Positions 26,226-36,163 of a DNA stretch of 64,000 bases are shown here, one piece after another. The translations under genes and the position numbers were made by a program. Source of the stretch: Flavobacterium sp. ALD4 (GTDB lineage: Bacteria; Bacteroidota; Bacteroidia; Flavobacteriales; Flavobacteriaceae); NCBI RefSeq assembly GCF_002836475.1, contig NZ_PJBJ01000030.1:1302001-1366000 (forward strand), given 5' to 3'. The notes beneath the pieces were generated by a model. The model was not told the origin of the DNA and ran no database searches. It worked only from the letters and a program-made list of their open reading frames with translations. Each line of letters begins with the position of its first letter. Positions within the stretch are counted from its first letter, which is position 1.

Positions 26226-28712
26226 ATGAAAAAGATTATAATATTTAGTCTACTTTGTGTATTCTTACAAGCGAGCGCTCTCTTTGCCCAAACGAAAGTG
26301 AGTGGTATAATTGTGGACAAAATGAACCAGCCGGTTCCTTTTGCAAATGTAGTCTTCAAGGGTGCTAGTGAAGGGACTGTTGCTAATGAAGAGGGTCGTT
26401 TTTACCTTGAATCAACTAAGAAATATACTGCATTGCTAGTTGCATCCGTTGGTTTTTCCGATCGGGAAATTACGTTAGCGAACGCGGTTAGTTATAATTT
26501 CAGGATTCAGTTAAACGAAGCCGAAAACCTGAAAGAAGTCGTTATTTTTACCGGAAAAACTTCGAAAAAAGACAATCCTGCTTTAGACATACTTAGAAAA
26601 ATTTGGGAAAGAAAGCGCAAAAATGGCTTGAGTCAGTTTGACCAATACCAGATGGAAAAGTATGAAAAAGTTGAGTTTGACATGAACACAATTGACAGTG
26701 CTTTTATGAAAAGCAAGATTTTTAAGGGGATGGAATTTATATTCGATCAAGTGGATACGTCTAGAGTCACGGGAAAAACTTATTTGCCTATATTTATAAA
26801 CGAATCATTGTCTGATGTTTACGGAAGTAACAAGCTGAATAAAGTAAAAGAAAAATTAAAGGCAAATAAAAACTCCGGCTTCAGTAATAATCAACAAATT
26901 ATGTCTTTTGTGAAAGATTTGTATTCAGATTATGATATTTACAATAATTATTTGACCTTTTTTGATAAAAGTTTCACTAGTCCGTTGTCAAAAACAGGGA
27001 TTGATGTGTATAATTATGTTCTTAAGGATAGTGCTTATATTGGTGAGAAATGGTGCTACAATATTGTGTTCTATCCCAGAAGAAAGAACGAATTGACTTT
27101 TAAAGGTGATTTTTGGGTAAATGATAGCACGTTTGCCATTAAGAAAATTAATATGGCGGTTACAAAAAGCGCCAATATCAACTGGGTAAAGGAAATCTAT
27201 ATCGAACAGGAATTTGATGTGCAGAATGACTCGATATTTTTGCTGACGCGAGATTACATGATGTCCGACTTTGCATTAAATAAAAAAGAAGAGTCTAAAG
27301 GGGTTTATGGCAAGCGAACAACACTTTATGATAATCACGTATTTAATAAAGAGAAACCGGCAGCTTTTTATCGAGAAGAGGTAAGCTTTATAGATAATGA
27401 AGTCTACAATAAATCAGAAGAATATTGGCGGGAAAACCGGTATGAAAAGTTGACTAAAGACGAAATAGGCGTTTATAAAATGCTGGATACTTTGAAAACG
27501 GTAAAGAAATTTCAGCAAATATATAATTTGGTTCAAATTCTGGGTAGTGGTTACGTACAAGTTGGACATTTTGATTACGGCCCCATTTTTTCGTCATTTG
27601 GTTTTAATGAAGTAGAGGGTGTTCGATTAAGGACTGGGGGAAGAACTTATTTTGGACCAAATGATACTTGGCGTCTACAGGGTTATACTGCCTACGGTTT
27701 TAAAGATGATAAATTCAAATACGGACTTTCTGGTAAGTGGATGGTTGATAAGAAAAAGCGAATTATTTTGTCAGGAGGTAATAGACGCGATGTTGAACAA
27801 ATAGGGGCAAGTTTGACCACGACAAATGATATTTTGGGCAGAAGTTTTGCCTCATCATCCGTTTTTTCGTCTGGAAGTAACGGTAAACTGACTAATATCA
27901 ACCTTACCAATGTTGGTGTCGAGATGGAACCTGTCAAGAATTTGACTTTCCAAACGGGATTTTCGTATAGGACATTGGAAGCGGCTTCTGATGCTTTCAG
28001 TTTGGATTATTATACGGATGCGGCACGTACGGTGACGAAAAGTGACGTGAAACAATCAGAGGTTAATTTCCAGGTAGAGTATACGCCCAATAGAAAAACA
28101 ATAGGATATGGCGTAGAAAGGGATAATGTCGACAGTCCGTTCAGTCGTTTTTACCTGAATTACAGTCACGGTTTTAAAGGACTTTTGGACAGTGATTTCC
28201 AGTATGAAAAAATACAATTGTATTACAAACAGCCCATAATCATTGGGCCATTAGGACGCACGAACATAATTATGGAAGTGGGGAAGACTTTTGGAACGAT
28301 TCCTTTGGGGTTGATGAGTGTCATTCCCGGAAACCAAACGTATTTCACTATCGAAAATACGTTTAGCAACCTTAATTTCTATGAATTTGTGACCGACCAG
28401 TATGCAACTTTGGAGTGGAACCACAATTTCAGCGGAAGGCTTTTTGCCAGGATTCCTTTTATGAGGAAACTTAATTGGAGAGAGATTATTGGCGTAAAAG
28501 GGGTTTACGGAACCATTTCAGACGAAAATCGAGCTATCAATGCATCTGGTTTGGTTTACAGTGCACCGGAAAAAGTGTATTGGGAATATAGTGCAGGAAT
28601 TGGAAATATATTCAAGGTATTTCGTATCGATTTTGCCTGGAGAGGAAATTATTTAAACGCACCAGATACGCAGCGATTTTCAATAAAAGGATCTTTTGGA
28701 TTTTATTTTTAG
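26226..28712 (+). CDS. DUF5686 outer-membrane protein with carboxypeptidase-like regulatory domain
   Basis: The 828-residue precursor has a signal peptide (about 1-22, ending FAQ). A CarboxypepD_reg-like beta-sandwich follows at about 24-110 (VSGIIVDKMNQPVPFANVVFKG). The long DUF5686 region has many aromatic, alternating strands and a C-terminal Phe (FGFYF), all suggesting a large outer-membrane barrel. Such proteins are abundant in Bacteroidota, and their function is not established. It is preceded by the pdhB terminator and probably has its own promoter. Confidence 0.82.
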   Translation: MKKIIIFSLLCVFLQASALFAQTKVSGIIVDKMNQPVPFANVVFKGASEGTVANEEGRFYLESTKKYTALLVASVGFSDREITLANAVSYNFRIQLNEAENLKEVVIFTGKTSKKDNPALDILRKIWERKRKNGLSQFDQYQMEKYEKVEFDMNTIDSAFMKSKIFKGMEFIFDQVDTSRVTGKTYLPIFINESLSDVYGSNKLNKVKEKLKANKNSGFSNNQQIMSFVKDLYSDYDIYNNYLTFFDKSFTSPLSKTGIDVYNYVLKDSAYIGEKWCYNIVFYPRRKNELTFKGDFWVNDSTFAIKKINMAVTKSANINWVKEIYIEQEFDVQNDSIFLLTRDYMMSDFALNKKEESKGVYGKRTTLYDNHVFNKEKPAAFYREEVSFIDNEVYNKSEEYWRENRYEKLTKDEIGVYKMLDTLKTVKKFQQIYNLVQILGSGYVQVGHFDYGPIFSSFGFNEVEGVRLRTGGRTYFGPNDTWRLQGYTAYGFKDDKFKYGLSGKWMVDKKKRIILSGGNRRDVEQIGASLTTTNDILGRSFASSSVFSSGSNGKLTNINLTNVGVEMEPVKNLTFQTGFSYRTLEAASDAFSLDYYTDAARTVTKSDVKQSEVNFQVEYTPNRKTIGYGVERDNVDSPFSRFYLNYSHGFKGLLDSDFQYEKIQLYYKQPIIIGPLGRTNIIMEVGKTFGTIPLGLMSVIPGNQTYFTIENTFSNLNFYEFVTDQYATLEWNHNFSGRLFARIPFMRKLNWREIIGVKGVYGTISDENRAINASGLVYSAPEKVYWEYSAGIGNIFKVFRIDFAWRGNYLNAPDTQRFSIKGSFGFYF

Positions 28713-28718
28713 GACCCA

Positions 28719-28790
28719 TTTCCAGCTGTACACTATATCTTTGGTGCCAAACCCTGGCACAAAAGGATGTCGTTTCCATCTGGGCTAAAG
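28719..28790. repeat. Dispersed structured repeat, copy 1
   Basis: This 72-nt element aligns without gaps to 55048-55119 at about 78% identity (roughly 16 differences, counted by eye). An inner stem (CTTTGGTGCCA / TGGCACAAAAG) and an outer CCAG/CTGG pair are visible. Differences between copies preserve pairing. It sits between the DUF5686 gene and the glycosylase gene. Confidence 0.8.
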
Positions 28791-28800
28791 AAATCAGCAC

Positions 28801-29409
28801 ATGAAAGAAGCTATTGACTACCTTTCAGCAGTAGATCCTATTTTCAATGTCATAATTGAAAAATACGGAATACCAATCACGCCAAGGCGTCCGCAAGGAT
28901 TGGAGACCTTAGTATTGCTGATTTTAGAACAACAAGTGTCTATTGACTCAGCCAAAGCTACTTTTTTAAAATTAAGGGAAAGGATAAAAATCTTTGAGCC
29001 GACTATTTTTTTGGATTTAGCGGATGAAGAATTTAGAAGTATTGGCGTAAGCCGGCAAAAGACGTCCTACATCAAAGCTTTGTCGACAGCAGTGCTTAGC
29101 AAGAATGTCGATTTGGAGTCTTTAGCAAGCAAAACTCCAGAGCAGGTGCGTGAAGAACTTATTAAAATCAAAGGAATAGGAAACTGGACTATCGACGTCT
29201 ATTTAATGTTTAGCCTTCAAGCCCCGGATTTAATTCCGTTGGGAGATGTCGCAGTGGTAAATACCATCAAAGAATTACTTGATATTAACGAGAAAGAAGC
29301 CATGGAACTGCATACTGAAAAATGGAGTCCACATCGTTCTTATGCTACTTTTTTATTATGGCATTATTATCTCAAAAAAAGAAATAGGACAATAGTCTAT
29401 CAATATTAG
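28801..29409 (+). CDS. DNA-3-methyladenine glycosylase (AlkA/HhH-GPD family)
   Basis: This 202-residue base-excision repair glycosylase lacks the N-terminal domain of E. coli AlkA. The helix-hairpin-helix is LIKIKGIGNWTIDVYLMF near residues 120-137. The catalytic Asp follows in PLGDVAVV. LILEQQVSIDSAKA is the usual N-terminal core helix. It probably removes alkylated purines. There is no iron-sulfur Cys loop, so EndoIII/MutY types are excluded. Confidence 0.88.
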   Translation: MKEAIDYLSAVDPIFNVIIEKYGIPITPRRPQGLETLVLLILEQQVSIDSAKATFLKLRERIKIFEPTIFLDLADEEFRSIGVSRQKTSYIKALSTAVLSKNVDLESLASKTPEQVREELIKIKGIGNWTIDVYLMFSLQAPDLIPLGDVAVVNTIKELLDINEKEAMELHTEKWSPHRSYATFLLWHYYLKKRNRTIVYQY

Positions 29410-29448
29410 TTTTTTTGCTGGCGAATGCGTAGATAAGAGCAATTTTAT

Positions 29449-29479
29449 ATTGTAAAAACAGATGGTTTGCTTATTTTTG
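29449..29479 (+). promoter_or_regulatory. ppa promoter (ATTG-N19-TATTTTTG)
   Basis: A perfect -7 TATTTTTG (29472-29479) and an ATTG at 29449-29452 are spaced 19 bases apart, the Bacteroidota sigma arrangement. The ppa start is 31 bases downstream. Confidence 0.6.
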
Positions 29480-29510
29480 TCGCGATTATTATAGAAAAGA
29501 AAAAAGTAAA

Positions 29511-30041
29511 ATGACTGCAGACAAAATCAACACTTTCGATGTGCTTATCGAAATTCCAAGAGGAAGTAGAAATAAATATGAATATGATTTCGAAATAAAA
29601 AGAATGCGTTTCGATAGAATGTTGTTTTCATCAATGATGTATCCGGCTGATTACGGATTTATTCCAGAAACTCTTGCATTAGATGGTGATCCGCTGGATG
29701 TATTGGTTTTAGTAAATGAGCCAACTTTTCCTGGATGTGTTATGGAAGTAAAACCTATTGGTGTTTTTCACATGGCAGATGATAAAGGACAGGATGAAAA
29801 AATAATTTGTGTACCAGTATCTGATCCAATATGGAATTCATTAAATGATTTATCAGATATGAACCCGCATCTATTAAAAGAAATAGAACATTTCTTCCAA
29901 GTGTATAAAGATCTTGAAAATAAAACGGTTGATGTAGGCGGATGGGGTGATGTACACGAAGCGTATGATATCATAAGAAATTGTACGGAACGTTTTGATC
30001 AAATCGAGAATAAACCAGAGGGATTATTTAGTATTAAGTAA
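29511..30041 (+). CDS. ppa: Inorganic pyrophosphatase (family I)
   Basis: This soluble 176-residue enzyme hydrolyses pyrophosphate. Metal-binding signatures are DVLIEIPRGSRNKYEYD at the N-terminus and DGDPLDVLVL near residues 59-68. YPADYGFIPETLA is also typical. It is followed directly by the membrane pyrophosphatase hppA, so the cell disposes of pyrophosphate both with and without ion pumping from neighbouring genes. Confidence 0.95.
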   Translation: MTADKINTFDVLIEIPRGSRNKYEYDFEIKRMRFDRMLFSSMMYPADYGFIPETLALDGDPLDVLVLVNEPTFPGCVMEVKPIGVFHMADDKGQDEKIICVPVSDPIWNSLNDLSDMNPHLLKEIEHFFQVYKDLENKTVDVGGWGDVHEAYDIIRNCTERFDQIENKPEGLFSIK

Positions 30042-30061
30042 TAAATACCCTTGTATTTTAT

Positions 30062-30098
30062 AAAAAAAGCAACATTCTGTTAAGAGTGTTGCTTTTTT
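30062..30098 (+). terminator. ppa terminator
   Basis: An AAGCAACA / TGTTGCTT stem with some extra pairing near the loop is preceded by A and followed by six T, 20 bases after the ppa stop. Confidence 0.8.
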
Positions 30099-30153
30099 GT
30101 TTACATTCGTTTTTGTGCTATATTGATTATTAACCAAAAACCAAAATGAATTT

Positions 30154-32610
30154 ATGAATACAATTATGATTTATTTGCCAATAGTAATGGCAATTATAGG
30201 ACTTCTGTTCATGTGGATTAAAAGATCTTGGGTATTAAAACAAGATGCCGGAGATGGTAAGATGAAAGAAATTTCAGATTATATTTACGAAGGTGCATTG
30301 GCATTCTTAAAAGCAGAATACAGGTTACTCGCTTTCTTCGTAGTTGGAGCAAGCATCGTTTTAGCAGGATTGTCTTATTTTGTTCCTACTACACATATTT
30401 TAATAGTTGTTGCCTTTGTGTTCGGTGCAGTTTTCTCAGCTTTTGCAGGGAATATGGGAATGAAGATCGCAACAAAAACAAATGTTAGAACTACACAGGC
30501 GGCACGAACAAGTTTGCCGCAAGCATTAAAAGTTTCTTTTAGTGGTGGAACCGTAATGGGACTTGGTGTTGCTGGTTTAGCTGTTCTAGGTTTAACTTCT
30601 TTCTTTATCTTTTTCTTCCATTTCTTTATGAATGGAACATGGACTTCAACTGAGGATATGACTATCGTCTTAGAAACATTGGCTGGTTTCTCTCTTGGAG
30701 CCGAATCAATCGCCTTGTTTGCCCGTGTCGGAGGAGGTATTTATACAAAAGCGGCCGATGTTGGAGCTGATTTAGTAGGGAAAGTAGAAGCAGGAATTCC
30801 AGAAGATGACCCACGTAATCCAGCTACGATTGCTGACAATGTAGGAGATAATGTAGGAGACGTTGCCGGAATGGGAGCAGATTTATTTGGTTCCTATGTA
30901 GCGACTGTTTTGGCGGCTATGGTTCTTGGGAACTATGTTATTAAGGATATGGGAGGAAGAATAGATGATGCCTTTGGAGGTATCGGGCCCATTTTATTGC
31001 CAATGGCGATTGCCGGCTTCGGAATCCTATTCTCAATTATAGGAACCCTTTTAGTTAAAATTACGGACGAAAATGCTAAAGAAGCACAAGTACAAAAAGC
31101 GTTAAATATTGGAAACTGGGTTTCTATTGGATTAACAGCTATTGCTTGTTACTTTTTAGTTCAATATATGTTGCCTGCTAATATGAAAATGGAATTCTTT
31201 GGTGAGGGGATGCAAGATATTTCGTCGATAAGAGTTTTCTACGCTACGATTGTTGGACTTGTAGTTGGTGCTGTTATTTCATCTGTTACAGAATATTACA
31301 CAGGACTGGGAACAAAACCAGTTATGGCTATAGTTCAAAAATCAAGTACGGGAGCAGGGACTAACGTAATTGCAGGTTTAGCGACAGGGATGATTTCTAC
31401 ATTTCCTACCGTTTTACTTTTTGCTGCTGCAATTTGGACTTCTTACGCGCTTGCAGGATTTTATGGAGTTGCATTAGCCGCTTCAGCTATGATGGCGACT
31501 ACTGCAATGCAATTAGCGATCGATGCTTTTGGCCCTATATCTGACAATGCAGGAGGAATTGCCGAAATGAGTGAATTGCCAAAAGAAGTGCGCACACGCA
31601 CTGATATCTTGGATTCCGTAGGGAATACGACTGCAGCAACTGGTAAAGGTTTTGCTATCGCTTCAGCAGCGTTAACTTCATTGGCATTATTTGCAGCTTA
31701 TGTGACTTTTACAGGAATTGATGGAATCAATATTTTTAAAGCGCCTGTTTTAGCGATGTTATTCGTAGGGGGTATGATACCGGTTGTTTTTTCTGCATTA
31801 GCTATGAACTCTGTCGGTAAAGCTGCCATGGACATGGTGTATGAAGTGCGTCGCCAGTTCAGGGAGATTCCTGGAATTATGGAAGGAACTGGTAAACCGG
31901 AATATGCAAAATGTGTAGATATTTCTACTAAGGCTGCACTAAGAGAAATGATGTTGCCTGGAATTTTGACCATTGGATTTCCTATAGTAGTGGTACTTCT
32001 TGGGAAACTGGTTTATGGGGACAACAATCAATTAGTTGCAGAAATGCTTGGAGGATATATGGCTGGGGTTACTGTTTCGGGAGTGCTTTGGGCTGTTTTT
32101 CAAAACAATGCCGGAGGTGCTTGGGATAATGCCAAGAAATCTTTTGAAGCAGGGGTTATGATTAACGGTGAGATGACTTATAAAGGGTCTGAAGCACATA
32201 AAGCTGCCGTAACTGGAGATACTGTTGGAGATCCTTTCAAAGATACTTCAGGACCCTCCATGAACATCTTAATTAAATTGACTTGTTTGATAGGATTAGT
32301 GATGGCGCCAATCTTAGGAAGTGGAAGTCATACTATAGCTGATAATGCCACTTGTTGCATTACAACTGGCGCATGTACTTCAATGTCTGAACAAGAATGT
32401 TTGGCCAAAGGCTGTACGAATATGACTTGTGAGTATATGAAAGGTGTAACTATAGCGCATGGTGTTACTAAACAAGTGACTATTGAGAAAACAAATGTCA
32501 ATGGTGCAGTTGCTGCCACAATAACAACAACAGTAAACGGTAAAGTTGAAACACAAGTTTTTGAAGGGACTGATGCTGAAGTTCAAACAAAAATTGATGC
32601 TTTGAAATAG
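30154..32610 (+). CDS. hppA: Membrane-bound ion-pumping pyrophosphatase
   Basis: The protein has 818 residues and about sixteen helices. Pyrophosphate-binding motifs are [43 protein letters not shown] and [18 protein letters not shown]. The [10 protein letters not shown] motif has Ala where potassium-independent enzymes have Lys, so the enzyme is likely potassium-dependent; whether it pumps Na+, H+ or both cannot be read. The C-terminus carries an unusual extension of about 85 residues after residue 730, with six Cys in CC...C...C...C...C spacing, then a Thr/Val-rich hydrophilic tail. In known structures the C-terminus faces outside the cytoplasm. Confidence 0.93.
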   Translation: MNTIMIYLPIVMAIIGLLFMWIKRSWVLKQDAGDGKMKEISDYIYEGALAFLKAEYRLLAFFVVGASIVLAGLSYFVPTTHILIVVAFVFGAVFSAFAGNMGMKIATKTNVRTTQAARTSLPQALKVSFSGGTVMGLGVAGLAVLGLTSFFIFFFHFFMNGTWTSTEDMTIVLETLAGFSLGAESIALFARVGGGIYTKAADVGADLVGKVEAGIPEDDPRNPATIADNVGDNVGDVAGMGADLFGSYVATVLAAMVLGNYVIKDMGGRIDDAFGGIGPILLPMAIAGFGILFSIIGTLLVKITDENAKEAQVQKALNIGNWVSIGLTAIACYFLVQYMLPANMKMEFFGEGMQDISSIRVFYATIVGLVVGAVISSVTEYYTGLGTKPVMAIVQKSSTGAGTNVIAGLATGMISTFPTVLLFAAAIWTSYALAGFYGVALAASAMMATTAMQLAIDAFGPISDNAGGIAEMSELPKEVRTRTDILDSVGNTTAATGKGFAIASAALTSLALFAAYVTFTGIDGINIFKAPVLAMLFVGGMIPVVFSALAMNSVGKAAMDMVYEVRRQFREIPGIMEGTGKPEYAKCVDISTKAALREMMLPGILTIGFPIVVVLLGKLVYGDNNQLVAEMLGGYMAGVTVSGVLWAVFQNNAGGAWDNAKKSFEAGVMINGEMTYKGSEAHKAAVTGDTVGDPFKDTSGPSMNILIKLTCLIGLVMAPILGSGSHTIADNATCCITTGACTSMSEQECLAKGCTNMTCEYMKGVTIAHGVTKQVTIEKTNVNGAVAATITTTVNGKVETQVFEGTDAEVQTKIDALK

Positions 32611-32631
32611 CTATGTGCTTTTTTATAAATA

Positions 32632-32663
32632 GAAAATGCCTCGCGAAAGTGAGGCATTTTTTT
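32632..32663. terminator. Terminator between hppA and the convergent kinase gene
   Basis: AAAATGCCTC and GAGGCATTTT flank an 8-nt loop with a following T run. It is also usable on the minus strand. Confidence 0.85.
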
Positions 32664-32708
32664 ATTGGCAGTTTATTTTTTTATATTTTTCACGAGGGAA
32701 GAGAAAGA

Positions 32709-33323
32709 TTAAAACAATCCGTTTATTTCCGCATCTATTCTAGTGATAATATCCCCTAAATCTTCGGGTTTATCAACGAAGTTGATATTGTCTACGTCGA
32801 TGATAAGTATTTTTCCTCTGTCGTAAGTATGTACCCATGCTTCATAACGTTCGTTCAGACGGCTTAGATAATCGATAGAAATTGTAGATTCATACTCGCG
32901 ACCTCGTTTGTGAATTTGTCCAACTAAATTAGGGATTGAACTTCTTAAATAAATTAATAAATCAGGTGCTTTAACTGTTGACTCCATCAATTCAAAAAGC
33001 GAGGAATAATTCTGAAAATCACGATTGGTCATCAAACCCATCGAATACAGGTTAGGTGCAAATATGTGGGCGTCTTCATAAATCGTCCTATCTTGAATGA
33101 TTTTCTTTCCGCTCTCGCGGATTTGCATAACTTGACGGAAACGACTGTTTAAGAAGTAAATCTGCAAATTAAATGACCAGCGTTCCATTTGATGATAAAA
33201 ATCATCTAGGTACGGATTGTCAACCACATCTTCATAATGCGGTTCCCATTTAAAGTGTTTTGCCAATAAACGCGTTAGAGTCGTTTTTCCTGATCCGATA
33301 TTTCCTGCTACTGCTATGTGCAT
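32709..33323 (-). CDS. Deoxynucleoside kinase
   Basis: This 204-residue kinase of the dNK/dGK-dCK family salvages deoxynucleosides. The Walker A motif is GNIGSGKTTL at residues 7-16. The substrate Glu is in HYEDV, the DRTIYEDAHIFA segment holds the ERS-like motif, and the lid lies around KRGREYE. The specific base cannot be told. The start overlaps the stop of the upstream gene by one base (TAATG), indicating translational coupling. Confidence 0.9.
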   Translation of the reverse strand: MHIAVAGNIGSGKTTLTRLLAKHFKWEPHYEDVVDNPYLDDFYHQMERWSFNLQIYFLNSRFRQVMQIRESGKKIIQDRTIYEDAHIFAPNLYSMGLMTNRDFQNYSSLFELMESTVKAPDLLIYLRSSIPNLVGQIHKRGREYESTISIDYLSRLNERYEAWVHTYDRGKILIIDVDNINFVDKPEDLGDIITRIDAEINGLF

Positions 33324-34114
33324 TAAGGTGTTGTGATTTTATAATTTATAATTCCCTTCGATGTAAAAATAGATAAAATTTGGTCTCTGTAATAGAATTT
33401 TTTAAACGTTTTTTCTGAAATCTCTATTTCATATTTTTGGTTTTTCTCTAAGTCTTCAAAAAAGAGCTTGTTATTATTGGAGTAGATAAATTGATGATCA
33501 CTCATGATTTCAATAGCGTCAAAACCGGGTGTTTTACCTCTTGTAGTTATCACTCCAAAAACATCGCAAGAATACCAGTTGTTTTTGTGGTCTATCCAGT
33601 AGAAGGTATTGAAATCTGTTTGATAGTGTTTTATATTTTCCGGAAAGGGTGTGGATATCGTTTTATATTCGTTTTTTATATAATCAAAAAGACCAATCTG
33701 TTGATTTAAACTGTTGTAAGCCCAAAGTCGATTTTGCGAGGCAATTCCAGTTGCTGATACCGCCAAGGGGCTCGTGTTTTCTAAAAAATTTATTTTTTGG
33801 GTTTCATTTAATTGATTGTCAAGTAATATAACCACATTGAAATTCTCATAGAAAAGGACAATGTTTAGTGGGTTTTGGATGTCAATTTTTGTTATTTTTC
33901 CAAGTGAAGGGTTTTTATATTCAAGGGATGTAGTGCCTTTTATTTTGTAGAGAGCGTTATCCTTGATGTAATAATAGAAATCAAATTGATCATAACCGAT
34001 AAAGTCATCAGCAACAACATTGAGAGTGTCTGTTGTATTGGCGTAAATTTTTTGGTTTTGCCCAAATGCAACTGAAAGGGAAAAGAGAAAAAAGAAGGTA
34101 ATTAGCTTTTTCAT
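33323..34114 (-). CDS. Exported protein of unknown function, co-translated with kinase
   Basis: This 263-residue protein has a clear signal peptide (MKKLITFFFLFSLSVAFG, cleaved near residue 19). The rest is beta-rich with repeated short strands and aromatic residues, perhaps a partial propeller, but no family is recognised. The start at 34114 is preferred over one six codons upstream because it begins the signal peptide. It overlaps the kinase start by one base. Confidence 0.75.
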   Translation of the reverse strand: MKKLITFFFLFSLSVAFGQNQKIYANTTDTLNVVADDFIGYDQFDFYYYIKDNALYKIKGTTSLEYKNPSLGKITKIDIQNPLNIVLFYENFNVVILLDNQLNETQKINFLENTSPLAVSATGIASQNRLWAYNSLNQQIGLFDYIKNEYKTISTPFPENIKHYQTDFNTFYWIDHKNNWYSCDVFGVITTRGKTPGFDAIEIMSDHQFIYSNNNKLFFEDLEKNQKYEIEISEKTFKKFYYRDQILSIFTSKGIINYKITTP

Positions 34115-34204
34115 ATTATGAGCAAAGTACAAAAAAAAACGGCAATAGTTTTGAATTTTAATTATAATGCTTTGGCCGTGAGTTTAATGAGTGCTTATAA
34201 ATAG

Positions 34205-34233
34205 AAAACCAGCTCAATTGAGCTGGTTTTTTT
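34205..34233. terminator. Palindromic terminator between metK and the exported-protein gene
   Basis: AAAACCAGCTCAATTGAGCTGGTTTT is a perfect palindrome with T runs on both strands (A run on the left, T run on the right). It ends metK on the minus strand. Confidence 0.85.
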
Positions 34234-34254
34234 ATAAGTTTTAGTTGCATCTAA

Positions 34255-35505
34255 TTACAATCCAAAAGCTTCTTTCACTTGGTCAACAAAATCTAATTTT
34301 TCCCAAGTAAATAACTCAACTTCAACAGTTTTTGTCAATCCGCCTGGAGCAGAGAAAGTTTTAGTTACTGTTTCTGGTGTACGTCCCATGTGTCCATATG
34401 CAGCAGTTTCACTATAGATAGGGTTTCTTAATTTCAAACGTTGTTCGATAAAGTAAGGACGCATATCAAAGATAGCTTCTACTTTTTTGGCAATTTCTCC
34501 GTTTGTCAAGTTTACTTTTGACGTTCCGTAAGTATCAATGAATATTCCCATTGGTTTTGCTACGCCAATAGCATAAGAAACTTGTACTAAAATTTCATCG
34601 GCAACACCTGCAGCAACTAAGTTTTTAGCGATGTGACGTGTAGCATAAGCTGCACTACGATCTACTTTACTTGGGTCTTTTCCAGAGAAAGCACCACCAC
34701 CGTGAGCTCCTTTTCCTCCATATGTATCTACAATGATTTTTCTTCCTGTAAGTCCTGTGTCTCCGTGCGGCCCACCAATTACAAATTTACCGGTTGGGTT
34801 AATATGATATTTAATAGCATCATTAAATAAGTGAGCGTGCGCAGGGTATTTAGCAATGATTCTTGGAATCAAGATCGATACTAAGTCTTTTTTAATTTTA
34901 GCTAGCATGATTGATTCTTCATCAAAATCATCATGTTGAGTCGAGATTACAATAGCATCAATGCGTGTAGGCTTGTTGTCATCACTATATTCTAAAGTTA
35001 CTTGTGATTTAGCATCTGGGCGTAAATAAGGAATCTCGTTATTTTCACGTCTAAGAATGGCTAACTCTTGTAATAACTTATGGGACAAATCAAGTGCCAA
35101 AGGCATGTAATTTTCAGTTTCACTGGTAGCATAACCAAACATCATTCCTTGGTCACCAGCTCCCTGATCTTCAGGATTAGCTCTGTCAACACCTTGGTTT
35201 ATGTCTGCTGATTGTTCGTGAATAGCAGAAAGTATACCACAAGACTCGGCTTCAAACATATAGGCGCTTTTCGTATAACCAATTTTTTTGATTACATCAC
35301 GAGCAATTTTTTGAACATCAAGGTAGGTGTTTGACTTTACTTCGCCGGCTAATATTACTTGTCCGGTTGTTACTAGTGTTTCACAGGCTACTTTGGAATC
35401 AACATCAAATGCCAAAAAATTATCGATTAATGCGTCTGAAATTTGATCTGCAATTTTGTCTGGGTGCCCCTCACTTACAGATTCTGACGTAAATAAATAT
35501 GCCAT
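34255..35505 (-). CDS. metK: S-adenosylmethionine synthetase
   Basis: MetK makes SAM from methionine and ATP. The start at 35505 ([21 protein letters not shown]) is the family N-terminus; the frame extends 35 codons upstream into the leader RNA and is rejected there. The glycine-rich loop [15 protein letters not shown] and the signature [12 protein letters not shown] are present. At 416 residues it is slightly longer than the E. coli enzyme. It is preceded by a SAM-II-like riboswitch, a direct product-feedback device. Confidence 0.96.
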   Translation of the reverse strand: MAYLFTSESVSEGHPDKIADQISDALIDNFLAFDVDSKVACETLVTTGQVILAGEVKSNTYLDVQKIARDVIKKIGYTKSAYMFEAESCGILSAIHEQSADINQGVDRANPEDQGAGDQGMMFGYATSETENYMPLALDLSHKLLQELAILRRENNEIPYLRPDAKSQVTLEYSDDNKPTRIDAIVISTQHDDFDEESIMLAKIKKDLVSILIPRIIAKYPAHAHLFNDAIKYHINPTGKFVIGGPHGDTGLTGRKIIVDTYGGKGAHGGGAFSGKDPSKVDRSAAYATRHIAKNLVAAGVADEILVQVSYAIGVAKPMGIFIDTYGTSKVNLTNGEIAKKVEAIFDMRPYFIEQRLKLRNPIYSETAAYGHMGRTPETVTKTFSAPGGLTKTVEVELFTWEKLDFVDQVKEAFGL

Positions 35506-35587
35506 AATAAATATAAATTTAAAATTAAGGGAGGAAAAATAATTGCGGGAAATACTAAAGGAGAGTTTCTGCTTTAGCATTTTTTCT

Positions 35588-35664
35588 ACTGAAAATTTTT
35601 CAGCATCCATAATGAATTCATTTCATTATGAAGAGGTTGCAATCAGTTCAAATTTTTCCTCTTG
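35588..35664 (-). promoter_or_regulatory. SAM-II-like riboswitch upstream of metK
   Basis: Read on the minus strand, AAGAGG (35658-35663) pairs with CCTCTT (35631-35636) as stem P1. Its loop contains AAATTTGAACTGATTGCAA, close to the SAM-II loop consensus with TTGCAA. A 9-bp hairpin insert (35608-35630) follows, then GATGCTGAAAAATTTT, matching the conserved GCUAAAAA tail that forms the pseudoknot. The tail can also fold by itself (CTGAAAAATTTTCAG), a possible expression switch. A matching promoter lies just upstream. Recognised by eye only. Confidence 0.68.
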
Positions 35665-35674
35665 TAATTGAGTG

Positions 35675-35708
35675 CAAATGTATGAAACCATTTTGAATTG
35701 CATATTAA
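35675..35708 (-). promoter_or_regulatory. metK promoter
   Basis: On the minus strand a TACATTTG -7 element (35675-35682) is preceded by TATG about 18 bases away. Transcription would start near 35668, right at the first base of the riboswitch stem P1. Confidence 0.55.
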
Positions 35709-35885
35709 ATTAAGTTTTTTTTTGATTGGGATGGGGCTGTTATTTTTGAATTAACGTAAAACCCATACATACCGACATAGTAAAAGTTTTGTTTTATGTG
35801 TTTTTATTATTTAATTGTTCTATGACAATCTGTTTACTTATGGTTCAAATCATAAAAGTATTTTAATAATACTTTAACTTATGTT

Positions 35886-35948
35886 CAGATACCGCGATTT
35901 TCATAACGTTTTTCTTAATTCTGACGCCGAAAAAACGTTGTGTATCTG
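35886..35948. other. Stem-loop structure in the metK upstream intergenic region
   Basis: CAGATAC (35886-35892) pairs with GTATCTG (35942-35948). Inside, AACGTTTTTC (35905-35914) pairs with GAAAAAACGTT (35929-35939) with one bulge. The 63-nt nested structure lies in a gene-free stretch of about 650 bases between metK and the next small gene. It could be a small RNA, a leader, or a binding site. Nothing else was recognised in that stretch. Confidence 0.4.
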
Positions 35949-36163
35949 ATATTGGGGTATTTTAACGAGTAAATTTTAGTTCATTACTTCTATATTTTAA
36001 ATTTGTAAAAGAGTCAATCCAAGGATTTAAAAAAGTTGCCTTTTTTTAAGTATATGTTTTATTCAGTTTTCAAAACTGGAAAAAAAGCGGGAGATCTCAG
36101 ATGCAATAAAAAACAACAACAAAGAGCAGGGGAACAATTTATAAACCATAAAAATATTTTATT

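Noticed and set aside
35506..35610. N-terminal extension of metK
   Set aside because: The extra 35 codons lie in the leader next to the riboswitch tail and are not MetK-like; the family start is at 35505.
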